The translations under genes were made by a program, and so were the position numbers. The notes beneath the pieces are model-generated. The model made no database searches, had not been told where the DNA came from, and saw only the letters and a list, made by a program, of their open reading frames with translations. From Thereva unica (taxonomy: Eukaryota; Arthropoda; Insecta; Diptera; Therevidae), in contig OX465283.1 of the NCBI GenBank assembly GCA_949987705.1, forward strand, positions 163,819,850 to 163,883,849: 64,000 nucleotides of DNA, given 5' to 3'. This document shows, piece after piece, positions 30,346 to 41,514 of the stretch; position 1 is the first letter of the stretch, and each line of letters begins with the position of its first letter.

Positions 30346-30904
30346 TTTATGCCCGTTTTCTTCGCTCTATAAAATTTCTGAAAAATTCCGTAATGCTTCC
30401 TTGGCAGCATATTTGACAGCGCTCAAAATTAGCTCCCCTGAGCAGCACTCCCAGTTTTTTTTTCGCTGGGCAGTTCTACGTTAATATTTATTGGCTTGTT
30501 ATTGCTATTTGAGTAATTCTCTTGAACGTCCTACATTTAGAAAAAGAAAAATTGAGAAAAGCACTGTAGCTTCCAAAGAATGGCTCAAAAAGACTGATTC
30601 TATTCAGGCAACATTACAAGCAACTTCTTCCGGTTAATTCCTTTTCTTCTCTTGCAAATTGTTGGCTCCGGCAATTCTTAAAGCTGCCTGTTACACGGCA
30701 CGAGCATGGCCCGTTCTCTCCATATTTTCATCTAACCACGCTTTTATTCATTTTTCGAAATGTCGTGCTTTGCAAAAACAGGAATGCCGGTCGTGTTGAC
30801 TTTGATATTTCCAGGTGCCTCTTGGCGACGCCCTTCAAAAAAAGAACACATGTAAGTCGGCTTTGTGTGTCCTTTCTGTATTAAAGCTCTTTCTGATGTA
30901 ATCT
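30346..30904. other. Unassigned, possibly 3' continuation of the BEL/Pao relic
   Basis: Lies downstream of the integrase in its own (minus) direction. No motif is recognised. The reading frames are broken. Confidence 0.3.
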
Positions 30905-31385
30905 TAAAGCAGTAGGTAGCATCGTTTGTAGCATTGAAAACTTGATTTAATCAAGCTGATCCCTGCAGTCACTGGACGTAGTGAAGAGAATTCTCTGTAT
31001 AACAAAATAACAGAACAAGTTCCACCGCATTCATGTTGTTGAACCTCCAACACTGCGCCCTTCAAAATATCTTTAATCGAACGAATCAACCGGTCGCAAA
31101 ATCAGCTCCAATCGTCCACCATTCAATTCCACACAATTCGTTTATTACATATATATCCTTGAAACTCCTCCAAGGACAAAATATCTACTAATTCTTGAAG
31201 TTCGATTGATGCACGCTTTAATGTCTTCGCATTGTCAGAAAATAATAACCCTGAGCACGCCTCTGCTAGCAACAAGTCATCGTCAATAGCATTTTTCTTG
31301 TCTCTGTGGATCCTTTTACCTCTTTCACGTATAGGGGACCTGCGAAGTCCATATTGGTTGTCTCCGGGAGGCTAGAAGTCAACTT
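30905..31385 (-). pseudogene. BEL/Pao integrase, decayed
   Basis: Minus-strand blocks in order: TTNMDFAGPLYVKEVKGSTE, ELQELVDILSLEEFQGYI, NKRIVWN and LIRSIKDILKGAVLEV. In BEL/Pao retroelements the integrase reads G-V-D-(F/Y)-A-G-P around the first catalytic Asp and ends W-x-G-G-x-W-E-R-L-V-R-S-I-K-x-x-L. Both signatures are here, but the conserved WERLVRS region is partly lost and the intervening catalytic region is shortened. No gag, protease or LTR is found nearby. Confidence 0.75.
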
Positions 31386-34246
31386 CTAGATATTGGGCCA
31401 TGTGGGTGAGATAGCGCCTTCTCTCTTAATCGATTAGAAATGATCCGATAACGAGAAAATAATGAATTAAAGAATTAAATAGAAATAAGGAAATAAATTA
31501 AAAATGCGCCAAAAAGTATGCAACAAAAAAAACTAACCAGTACACAGAGAAGCTAAGTTCAGATTAGATCAATTTGAATTTCGTTTACTTTTATGTCGAA
31601 ACTGTAATGTAATGGACGTTTTAAATAAGCAAGAGTCTTAAAAACCAGCATGACGTCAATGCAAAAATGTGTTCTCTTTAAAGGAGATAGCAACCCCGTA
31701 CAGCAAAGTAAACCTCTGTGCTAAAACCACTTCTTTTCCCCAGAAATTCCCAATGAACTTTAGAAATTCTATTACCGTTCTCCACCCCGAATGCAATCTG
31801 CCGTTTTCGTAAATACCTTGTGCTCGACTATGTCAGAAAGGAAAGTTTACGAACTTAATTAATTTTGCAGGACGACCAGTAGGTCGATAGAGATGGCATT
31901 GGTGCCCTTCGTACAGGTGAATACATATAGTTTTCTTTTCGTATAGAAAACGGGCGTAAAAGCAACTTTTAAATGTGTGGGGGAGTGGGGGGAGGAGGTC
32001 AATTTATATCCTTGGATACGTAAAAATAATTCCCAACAATAGACTCTAATATATCCACATGACAGCCGCTTTCTGTGTTGCCCGGTGGGGATAAGCAGCC
32101 CCCCGGGGGCCAATTTACTACTTCTTTCACATGTCGCCGCTCCGGATAAGATAACGCAGAGCAGGCCTCCCATGAAACTTTGATGTATTGCTCCAAATTA
32201 CATTGGCATCTCTTGATTGTGCCTTGAATGCTAATATCGTGTCCCGAGTGTCGGACGGACAGATCGATATATTTGCTCTCGAGATAAATAAATTTATGAT
32301 ACAGAGGTGGCGCTGCGATAAGACAAATTCTGAATGTATGCGCGGGAATTTTCGAGTTCAGTAGACTCTCCTGCTCGAACGACCACCACCATTGCGGGCG
32401 GGCTTAAAGCTGGGATTAATTCCTTTTCACTAGACCCAATCGTTGTGGTGGAGGCAAAACAAAGGAAACCACATGCCTTTGACTCCTTTGTCGAGGAGAG
32501 GGAAGAATGTCGAAATACCCTAACTAATTAATGAGCACTATCTCCGTGTACTAAAGATGCTCAGCATTCGCACTGTAGATAAGCTTTGGTCTATGGACCA
32601 ATTGTGAACGAAAAAAAACAACATCATCCGGAGTAGCATGGTCTATAGCCATTCGTACCTTCTTCCTTCGCACGAGAGGACACCCATGCTCCACATTCAA
32701 CGTGTATAAATTGTTTCGCATTGTCGTTACTAAATTGGGTTAAGAAGGGCTTAGCGACTATGCGGAGAGGAGGAGGAGGTCACAGAGTTTTCCAGGACTT
32801 GGGTAATGCTGTCGAGGATTATTTATTATTATTACTGAGAATTGCGCGTGTTGAGCACATATGTCATGCAATACATTCGCTTGTTTACCGAGAATATGGT
32901 TATGTCCTAATGGGCCATAATCAGGACATAACGACACAATTGCCGTAAGCTCCATTAGTTGAATGCAGTCGTCGAAAAAAAGAAAACTTGCTAAGTATCC
33001 TGGATACGTTCTTGGTAACATACAGTCACAGTACTGGGTGGGTCTATGTGCGGTTTTATCTCCTAATGGCCTCTTCACATTGGTCTGACCTAAAAGTTTA
33101 TCTGAACTTTATCTGTGTGGGGTCAAGAAAAGTGCATCAAGTTTAATTAAAGTAAAGGATTGGAACTTCCTGGAGTTTTCAGTTCGATGGAAGAAAAATC
33201 AATTTTAAATCTTCAAAGCTGGTGTGGGAGAGCCAAGTAGACTTCAATGTAGAAGGTAGTTTTTCTTTGACTTGCTTTGTTTTCGCAAATTGAAAGTCAG
33301 ACAGGTATGGCTATGCTTGTTCTGTCTGGCTATTTGTTCTACTAGACTTGCCGAACTTGAATTCGTTATGTGAGCTACAAAATCAATGGTCCACAAGGTA
33401 CAACACCGTAGCGTAAAAGATTTTATGAATCCAGACCTACCAAATTTGTCTTCCTTACTTACGGGCCCAACTATGCTAAATATAAAAAGCTTCTTTAATC
33501 GAGGGACACTTAGGGGTCATCATGGTGACCCCGCCTGTAGTTGTGTCTTGCGACCGTGCCGGGTGGGTCGCAAACATCATCGAGAGCGATGGTGAGTTTA
33601 GTCGGTAGGAATCTGAGCCTACCGTTTGAGTGTGAACTCTCAGTGATTCTCCTGTCACGATCTTCAGTTCTAGTGAAGCGTCCTCGGTATAATATGATTC
33701 ACACAACGTTTTAGATTACAGGATCTTATCATCGATCTCAAAGGGTCTGGGGAGTTTAGGAATTTGAGGCACCATCTTTATTTAATGATAATTCTATCTT
33801 TCTACCACCAAGCTTACACTAAACTACTCGCGAAGTTGATCGAAATCGAGAGCTTCGATTTACTTTGTGTAACTTTACTTCGCCTCGGACGACTTCGCAT
33901 CTTTGGCGATTTTTGCGCCCGAGTGAAAGGCCTCGAGTAGGACATGAGGGAGATTAGTTTGCTTCTTCTTCAACCTGTCGGAAAATCGGGTCTGACCCCC
34001 AGCGACACCATCCCTTATAAGTTCACTCAAATAATTGCTTGCACAGGCAACATCGACGTCATTGGATAACATCAAGAGCGGTTCAGAGCGCTTTCACTCA
34101 GATTTAATGTGCGGCACTAAGGTTGCACATGAATACAAAACAAAGTACATTTCTGGTTAGTACGTTTACAAGACTATTAAGCATTGGTACCGCAATCAAA
34201 GGCAGCGAAGAATTACCTTGAAATAGAGCAATCCTTTACTTTAGTA
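31386..34246. other. Unassigned stretch with uncertain open frames
   Basis: No recognised element. A minus frame at about 33,866-34,075 reads DGVAGGQTRFSDRLKKKQTN and is coding-like in tone, but matches no family I know. A plus frame at 32,721-32,948 and minus frames at 31,859-32,196 are likewise unassigned. Bases 31,500-31,700 are strongly AT-rich. Confidence 0.3.
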
Positions 34247-34509
34247 CGTATACATGATGAGTTGAACTCAGGTTGAACCGAAGTCCAACTATATGTAGAC
34301 GCGATTCGAGTTGAGTTAGGGTCGTCTAACTCGAAACAGCTCTGCTACCTGGGTTGAGTTGAAATTATACATATAGTCTCAAGTTCAGTATTTGAGTACC
34401 TAGTTGAATTTAGTCGACAGCAGCATCTCCGTATTTTGTTTGTGATTTGTGATGCGAGTCGAAAATTCAGCTAAACCTCAACTCAACTATTCGACTCATT
34501 ATGTATACG
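34247..34509. mobile_element. 263-bp MITE with TA duplication (CGTATACAT ends)
   Basis: The left end CGTATACATGATGAGTTGAA and the right end (complement CGTATACATAATGAGTCGAA) match at 18 of 20 bases, flanked by TA at 34,245-34,246 and 34,510-34,511. The interior is rich in GAGTTGAA / TTGAACC motifs, as is the MITE at 59,108-59,531, so the two may be distantly related. A TA duplication fits Tc1/mariner-type mobilisation; the superfamily is inferred. Confidence 0.68.
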
Positions 34510-34775
34510 TAGTATTTATCTTGGTTCAAAAAGTCGAGCCAGCAAGAACATAGAACCAGAAATACTGTTTAATACCTACTTGTTGGACTGAGAACGTTTT
34601 CATAGCTCAACTTGTAGTGTGTTCATTACAAGTTGGGCTATGAACACGAAGCGAAATGTCAAAACAGAAAGCAAAATTTGACGTTTAAACGTATTTCCCT
34701 ATCACAATGGGTAAATCCCTAATGGGACACTCTTTACTATGCACCATTTATGAATTCAGATGGCATAGTAAAGGT
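34510..34775. other. Short unassigned spacer
   Basis: Contains a small inverted repeat at about 34,603-34,640 (ATAGCTCAACTTGTA / TACAAGTTGGGCTAT). Nothing else is recognised. Confidence 0.4.
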
Positions 34776-34900
34776 AGGGCCGGCGCTTGATTTTTTTTTG
34801 CGCCCGGTGCAGTATGCCATATTGCCAGCGCCGGCCCTAGGGTAGAACGAGTGGAGCGGTCGCTCTAGGCGCCAGGTGGTAAGGGGCGCCAAAATGAATG
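34776..34900. mobile_element. Adjoining hAT-type MITE ends (GGGCCGGCGCT / AGCGCCGGCCC)
   Basis: AGGGCCGGCGCTTGATTTTT starts a very short unit (GCGCCCGGTGCAGTATGCC, as in the MITEs at 28,656 and 59,743). The unit ends at CAGCGCCGGCCCT, giving an almost symmetrical 65-bp piece. GAGCGGTCGCTCTAGGCGCC and GGGGCGCCAAAATG follow, which match the remnant at 26,570-26,655. I read this as two truncated MITEs of related end sequence fused at a deletion; no convincing duplication flanks it. Confidence 0.6.
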
Positions 34901-35484
34901 CGAAAAACAATTTCGAGCAAAAAAAAATTTTTTTGATGGAACTTTTTGAGGGCGTTGTTTGTAGCTAGTCAAGTCTATGTACTCATCAATATGACTCGCA
35001 CACGGCACAAGCAGGGAGCACTGACTCCAAGACCGATCGTACATGGCCTTAGGCCACATCCTGCTCGAAATCCATGCAGCAAACTGAATACGGCGGATCT
35101 AAACTCGATAAAAACCGCAATCCTAATGTGTAAACATTCGTGCTGAAGTTATGAATGGTACTGCGTGAATGTACTACTAACGAATGGACTGCGGATACCA
35201 GACGAACTTCGGTTTGAATTAGCCTTCCTTTGAATTAGCTCTGCCATGGGCGACCGTCCTCTCTCGCCGAGTTCGTGGTATCAATATAAAAAAAACTTTT
35301 GAAGATGGAGCACTTCTTAACGCTCCAAACATTTCTGGGGCTCCCACAGCTCCCAAAAGAACGACCTACAACGCCAGTTAAATATTTTTGGATCCATGCT
35401 TGAAGGTGTCGAATGTGGTCCCAGTGAAGGCAAGTTTTCGGGATTCTTCTTCAGGGAGGGCAGTCTGAGCCCGTAAACCCAGGC
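34901..35484. other. Unassigned, leading into the LOA-like frame
   Basis: No recognised motif. The last 150 bases may be 5' sequence of the LOA-like ORF1 that opens at 35,485. Confidence 0.3.
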
Positions 35485-35877
35485 ATGGAATACGTTGAGA
35501 TCACTCCTTCATTGGGAGATCTCCTTAGATCTCCTGCGGAAGTAAGGGCACCTAATCGGAGAGGCGACTGGAAAAAAACGACCGCTTTCAGAAGACGGGG
35601 TGGCGCAGCCCGAAAACGTTTTATGCCATATCTGGAAGCTGGCTACTCTCGTGTAGAGGCTGGTAGGGTCTGCGTGGCCCCCGAGGAAGGAAGGGATGCC
35701 GATTTTCTTAATAAGAAGAAGGCTAGATCATCTGGATGTTCTCTAGAGCATAGTAACCCGGCGAAAAGGGCGAAGGCATTGGCCATACGGTTTGAAAAGT
35801 CTTCAGAAAAGTCGGACGCACCCATAATGAGGTCTAGAACGACTCCAAAGTCGACCTTCTCTCAAATAGGCGACTAA
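35485..35877 (+). pseudogene. LOA/Jockey-like ORF1 first half
   Basis: A 130-codon frame with the block RRGGAARKRFMPYLEAGYSR followed by VEAGRVCVA, then KRAKALAIRFEKSSEKS and TTPKSTFSQIG. The GAARKRF...AGYSREEA pattern is common in the N-terminal ORF of insect LOA/Jockey LINEs. The end of the frame shares its DNA with the start of the fragment at 25,997-26,625. The frame stops at 35,877 where relatives continue, and the next 250 bases show no clean continuation. The clade call is tentative. Confidence 0.5.
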
Positions 35878-36257
35878 CAATCCGAAGACTTCTGACAACG
35901 AAACAATTAGTTACCGTCCAAGGAAGTCTTCTGAAGGCGGTAGCTGTATTGGCTCAGGGCTCAGAACAGCCCATGTCAGTAGGGGTCGGTGCGCCCTTTA
36001 TGATGGGCCACCTTAAGCCTTGGAAGGAGCAAGCCACGAAACGTCGAGAAAACATATTTCCTCTATTGCCGCTACAGGCGGAACTGTGACCCTAAATGGG
36101 GCCCATAAAGGCTTGCAAAGGGGGGGATATAATCCCGTAGGGAAATGACAGGCCGGGAGTACTCGAAAAAAGTTTTATCTACGATAAATGGAAATACAAT
36201 TTATGTGAAGTGAAAGCGTCGAACAAAGGCGCCGAAAGACAATCTCGCTCCACCCTC

Positions 36258-36475
36258 AACAAGCGCTAGGTCCGACGCTGCATATTGCGCCCCATCACCC
36301 ATGTTCAGTTTTTGTTCGCAGTGAACGACAGTGGAAAAAATACACAAACACTCTGTGGAGTTCCTTTAATATACGGAACACTTTTTCAATTTTTTTTTAA
36401 ATCTTAATTTCAGAAATTGCGCCCGGTGCAAGTGCACCATTCGCACCTGTGAAAGCATCGTCCCAGAGTAAAGGT
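36258..36475 (+). mobile_element. hAT-type MITE, 5'-damaged copy
   Basis: Matches the MITE at 59,743-59,975 through GCATATTGCGCCCC, CAGTGGAAAAA, TTCCTTTAATATA and GCGCCCGGTGCAAGTGCACC to GTGAAAGCATCGTCCCAG. Both ends are eroded, so no duplication can be read. Confidence 0.7.
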
Positions 36476-38942
36476 TCTTTCAACAAGAGGTGCCATTTTA
36501 AATTTCATTTTTGAACTGTCAAAATACAGCTGTTACTACGATGACATTTGACAAGTCAAAACTGGGAGTTTTTCAGAACCCCTCTTATTATTGAAAGATC
36601 CTTTTTTAATTAAGTCTCTTTCATGTCTCCCCCCTTTTGTTTAAAGAGCAACAAGAACTCAGTCCTAGTTCATATTCAGTAATATCATAACTGTTATTCA
36701 TTCTATCTCACAAAATACACCCGGCGACATCCTTTTTATTTTCAAATAGCAAAACCGTGATTTGAATTTCAAATATCCCTCGTCCTCCCCACATGCACAC
36801 ATAAACAAACCCATCCCAAGGCAATTTTTTTAATACGATTTTCAATAACAATCTGCGAGGTAAATATCCTCAAATATCCTTACAGACAGGAGGCAAATAT
36901 CCTTCTTAATTAATTCCACAGAAAGGCAAGGGGGGCACCAAACCCTTTTTTTTAATAATGCTGGCTTAAATTCTACAGCAAAACAACTTCATAAAAAAGC
37001 ATTTAATTTTTTTTTGTAATGGGAAAAAAGTTTTGAATTTCTGAAAGTATTAAAATGCAATTTCCATATTTTTCGAGCTCTCGCATGCGAAGAGGTAAAA
37101 AAATTCAAAGAAAAAAGGACGAAAATCTAAACAGACTCCTTTCTGTGTGTATTATGCATCTCTCGCCAAGGAAGCTTAAATTTCCCGCAAAAATGGCGGA
37201 ATAGACGAGCACTTTAATGCCGAGAGAAAGCGGCGTCACTTTCCCTTTGGCGGTTGTCCGAAAACGACGTAAATTAATCAAAAATTTAAGCAAGGATCCT
37301 CGTGCCTCCTGCGAAACATAAAAGAACAAAACAAATTAGATAAAATTTACAAGGATATTCATGAGCTCATCTCCAATTCAATGATATTTACGCCGAGGTG
37401 CTTGAAGCCCCCGTCTAATCCTGCCAGAGTCTTTCATTACTCCTGGCCCGACATTAACCTGTAAGATCCTTTCACCCTGAAAGCCGTAATTTTTCGTGCC
37501 ATTTCCGGACGTGATGTCCTTAAAAGCATTCACTTCGGCAACGCAGCGCACCGCGGCAAATCCTCAAAGGGCGGCCCCGAAGGGCAGTGTGGCAAGTAGG
37601 TGGGCCCAAGTGGATATATTGTTTGGCCTGCGTCACTCCACGTCCGAGACGTCGTCGTGCTAAGTGATGCTGCATTATTAATGGGGCACGCTGCCGGGGC
37701 AGAAGTTTTGGATAATTTTAAGCGATGATTAGTCCTTCGCACTGCGCGCGGCCCCTCAGCGGTAATTGCGTAATTGTGGAAACTCTTTCTGCTCATTGCA
37801 AGTAATTAACCTTGAATAAAACGTTATTCCAGGTGGGGACTGGCGGCCGTGGATGGGGGGACAGGACACCTTGTTTTGCAGAAACGCTCTGGAATTATGA
37901 AGGACTAAAAGTAAATACTCGGGTGTTAACGATGTCTGAAGAAGCCACGGGGGTGCGCTAGTGTTTGCGAGGGATGGTGTCGGGACAAACTCGCATTTGT
38001 CTTCACACACAAAAAGGTATGCTGCCGGTGATAAATGAGATGTGGGAAATGTTTTCGGGAAATTTATGGTAGATACTCCTTTAAGAGTATCAAGATGGCA
38101 CCCACGTGGAATCTATTTTGCAGGGTCTGAAAGGCGAGGCAAAGTAGAGAAGTTTAATCACAGTTCCTTTGGCCAGAAATGATGTTTACATTTTCGACTT
38201 GGTAATTTTATGCTTGATGTATGGCTATGTCCTCTGGTGGGACGTACAGTGGCTGAAACAATAAAAATATTAAAAATTCTTTTCAGAAATCTGCAAAGGA
38301 CTATAGGCCAACTGGATCAACATCTTTCGTTGTTTCAGTCATTGAAAATTGTCATTGGCTTTCACCATAGCCAATCTATAAGCAGTGTCGACCCAAGGGT
38401 TTGTAATTCTTCGTAATGGGATGCGCCATCTAGACTTTCGGTATTTCAACATTGAATAACTCTGACATTTTTTTGACGATTTTGACAAATATACACGATT
38501 CTGAGATGTCATGTAGTACCATTTTAGGTCTTCCATTTTTAACAACACCTTCTACAGTTTTTTCACATTAAATTCACCCATTTGCAAATAAACCCATAAC
38601 GCTGCACCCATAAACCAATAGTATGGCGTGCGCCAAAACAATTGGGAATCTCAAAATCGCTTTTTAATTGGCAATGAGAGTCCCAAATCCCATAACGAAA
38701 GTATTTTCGAAAAGAAAATTGTCAGTACGTTCGTTTAAAACCCCAATTCACCCGTCCATTCCCAATCACAATTCAACGGTCTCACTGCCACTCTTGTCGT
38801 GGTCAGATGGCGGGAGTGTTGTTGCCCGTAAGCGAATTTCGAAGGGTCGTTTTTCAAGTAGGCTTAGGCTTTGACAAGACCGTGCCCTGTCAAAAATTGT
38901 GTCAGGTAACAATCCTCCTCACTGAACCCTGGTGCTCAGCTG
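36476..38942. other. Unassigned stretch
   Basis: AT-rich to 37,350, then GC-richer (37,500-37,900) with overlapping open frames on the minus strand (37,530-37,796; 37,756-38,010). None has a recognisable domain. This is one of the few places that could hold host exon sequence, but I cannot support a gene. Confidence 0.3.
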
Positions 38943-39508
38943 TAGAGTTGAGCCGGACTTACACGATGCAGTACATAGGTCCCTTGCACGTTGGTAAATT
39001 GTACTGAGGCCTCAATTTTTTTTAAATGTCTCGGTTCAAAAATAATGGCATACTGGTATACGAGCGTGTATCGAGATAAATGAGGCGCGGTGTGATTGTA
39101 AATTACGTGGAAAGACATTTCGTAATTCTTTTTCGGGAACAATATTTCCAAATTGAAATTTGGAGGCATAGATATCTTACTTATTCTACTTATTCTACAT
39201 ATTTAAATTAAATCGCCATTGGTTTTCATTTTTTTTAATTTGCTTGTTTTTGTCATTTTTTTTATGTGACAGACTAGAGGCTTAGGGAAAGTCCCTTTGT
39301 ACTGTCCGACAATCTATTTTTCCATATACACTGTCGAACAGCAGCTCTAGCCGGAAGATAGAGAGAAGAGAGGAAGGAACTGTCGCAACCTAGCCACATT
39401 TTGGCATTACAATAGCATCTCGCCTCTTTTGAAGTAGGACATTGAACTGGCTCAAAAGAAAAAAGAGGCATCTCTTTCAAACTTATTTTATAGTCGTGTC
39501 CACCACTG
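38943..39508 (-). mobile_element. Non-autonomous hAT copy related to the 964-bp hAT
   Basis: The left end TAGAGTTGAGCCGGACTTAC matches the right end of the element at 43,907-44,870, and its right end (complement CAGTGGTGGACACGACTATA) matches that element's left end, so the two are the same family in opposite orientation. Candidate duplications CTCAGCTG (38,935-38,942) and CTTAACTG (39,509-39,516) agree at six of eight, differing by two transitions. The copy lacks the transposase segment and holds a SINE tail at 39,258-39,398. It cuts the R1 relic that continues at 39,535. Confidence 0.72.
39258..39398 (-). mobile_element. SINE family A, tail-only copy
   Basis: The minus strand reads GGCTAGGTTGCGACAGTTCC, CTCTATCTTCCGGCTAGAGC, TGCTGTTCGACAGTG, ACAAAGGGACTTTCCCTAAG and CACATAAAAAAAATGAC. 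This is the last third of family A, 5'-truncated, inserted in the non-autonomous hAT. 5' truncation is typical of LINE-driven insertion. Confidence 0.85.
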
Positions 39509-39534
39509 CTTAACTGGCCAATCAGGTGAGCTGT

Positions 39535-40915
39535 CCACCCCGTGCCTCTTCGTTGCACTGCGACCACGCCCTTGCAGTATTTTTCAAAACACAGCGCGTC
39601 GAGGCACACCTCTCCTTCGTAGAGCAGGATAGACTCGTCAGTCCGTAGTCGAAGAAAGCAGGACCTGCGACCGTGGACGTTGGCTATGAGTGACGCTACC
39701 AGTGCTGCTGTCTTATCCACTACTCAAAATATGTGCTGTGCACTCGGAAAGATAACTTGTTATCAACCATCCCTCAGAGGTACCTCACGGCCTTCGTCGA
39801 TGTAACTGTGCCTATTCGGAGCTGCGCAGCCTGTTAATGTCATTTTTGTAAGCTCAAGCCCGCAATTGTCCATTCAGAAAGAGATTCTACGCATTGTCTC
39901 TGATGATCACCACGATGATTTCTGCATACCCAACCAGGAAGACGCCCCCGGGCACACAGCCGTTAAAGTCCCTCTTATATTCCAAACGTCGGGTCCAAGA
40001 ATGGAGCTCTCGGCGGCCCCAGATGTTATCTCCATTTTTTGTAAGCCATCGTTTATTTCGTTTGTTATGAAGCGCTCTTCCATTATCCTTTGCAAATACA
40101 CAGAGAGGCTGAAGTCGCACTCCGTCACGCCAAGTGCTGTGTCAAACCTAACAGAGTTGAAGGCGTTCTTCACGTCCAAAGTGTCCATCAGACACACGTG
40201 TTGCAAAATGGTTTCCCGCTCAATAGACCTCCTGGACCACGGCAATGGTAGAGCGGTCCGATACGAAGCTGAACTGTCTGGCAGCTAGGTCTCCTGCTGC
40301 TCGTACGGTCTCGTAGAGGCGTGGCCGTAGTAGCTTTTCCAGCAGTTTCCCCATCGTTCCCGCATGCACAGAGGTCTGAATGATCCCGCTGTGTCTGTTG
40401 GCCCGCCTTCCTTGCTGATCAGCACAAGTTTCGCCTTCTTCCAGCTAGCAGTAAATAAGCTTTCAGACACGAGTTATACCTGTCTAGCAAAAAAGGAGGA
40501 TGACTGGAGATTACTGCATTCAATACATCTACTAGAAGACCATCTGGACCTGGAGCCTTTCGATTCCGCAGTGAGCGAACGATCATTGTCAACTACTCTT
40601 CTTTGAAGGGGGGTTCAAGGTCAGAAGACAGTGGTCGTTCAGGCGGCTATCGCGGATGATTGGGGAAAAGGGTACCCAGGTTATCGTTAATCGTCGCTGG
40701 ATCCCTGGGGCATCCTCCAACAAATGCCCCTAGCCTTTTCGTTATGATCCTGTGCCCCAACGGGTCCCGATCTATAACCCGCATGAGGGCCTTGCCACAT
40801 AGCCGTGGGCTGGACTTCATGGCCTGCTTCAGAGATTTCTTGTGTATTGGATTTACTGGTGATCGTTGCCGGTGAGGTCTTCGATCACCTTTCAGTCTAC
40901 TCGCGCTCTTCATTA
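39535..40915 (-). pseudogene. R1-clade reverse transcriptase, broken
   Basis: Minus-strand blocks in order: LCGKALMRVIDRDPLGHRII, then TLFPNHPR, then WKKAKLVLISKEGGPTDTAG with SFRPLCM, then LDVKNAFNSVRFD, VTSGAAESSILGPDVWNI, FLVGYAEIIVVI, AVRYLXGMVDNKLSF (X a stop) and SILLYEGEVCLDAL. These are the fingers, palm and thumb blocks of R1-clade LINE polymerases. The catalytic YADD has become YAEI, one stop interrupts YLG, and several frameshifts occur. The 3' end is interrupted by the non-autonomous hAT at 38,943-39,508. Confidence 0.85.
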
Positions 40916-41077
40916 GCTAGGGAGATGTCTGGATTTGTCTCCCATGACCCGGCCATTGAAGGTCAAAGACAACATAAGATTGGTTATTGGCGATATAATT
41001 TGAAAAAAATGATGAAAAGATTCTTTCAAAACTACAGTTTATAAGAAGAGACCGAGACGTACATATGGCAGATATTA

Positions 41078-41512
41078 GCCGTGTTTTTTTAATGAACTAT
41101 ATAGTTCTTCCCCATACAAATCTCAAAACCCAGGTTTTATCGGGGTTTCTATTGAGGTTTTGGGAAATTTCTTAATTTGCATATTGCATACTTTCGGGGG
41201 TTGGCATGTTGCATATTTTACTTTCGGGGGTTGGCATGTTGCATACTTTCGGGGGTCGGAAAGACGTAATTTAAAAATAAAAACAACAGGAAAGTGATGA
41301 GAGCAAATTTATAACAAATAATTGATTTTTTAGAAACATATTTATTATTTTAAAGCGATGATTTCGTGCAACAGTGCAAAAAATAACACTTAACTTCCGT
41401 TTAATTTTGAAATTTTTAAGCATCGAAGTAGGCGCTACATGAAATTTCCCTTGTCGTTTTTTTAATGAACTCGATGAAAGAACTATATAGTAGTTCATTA
41501 AAAAAACACGGC
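41078..41512. mobile_element. 435-bp MITE with TA duplication (GCCGTGTTTTTTTAATGAAC ends)
   Basis: The left end GCCGTGTTTTTTTAATGAAC matches the complement of the right end at 41,493-41,512, with an ACTATATAGTTC motif beside it on both sides. TA flanks both ends (41,076-41,077; 41,513-41,514). An internal tandem of about 34 bases carries CTTTCGGGGGTTGGCATGTT, two to three units at 41,186-41,260. A second inward TTTTTTTAATGAACTC lies at about 41,458, so the right end may itself be an inverted duplication. A Tc1/mariner-like source is inferred from the TA. Confidence 0.72.
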
Positions 41513-41514
41513 TA

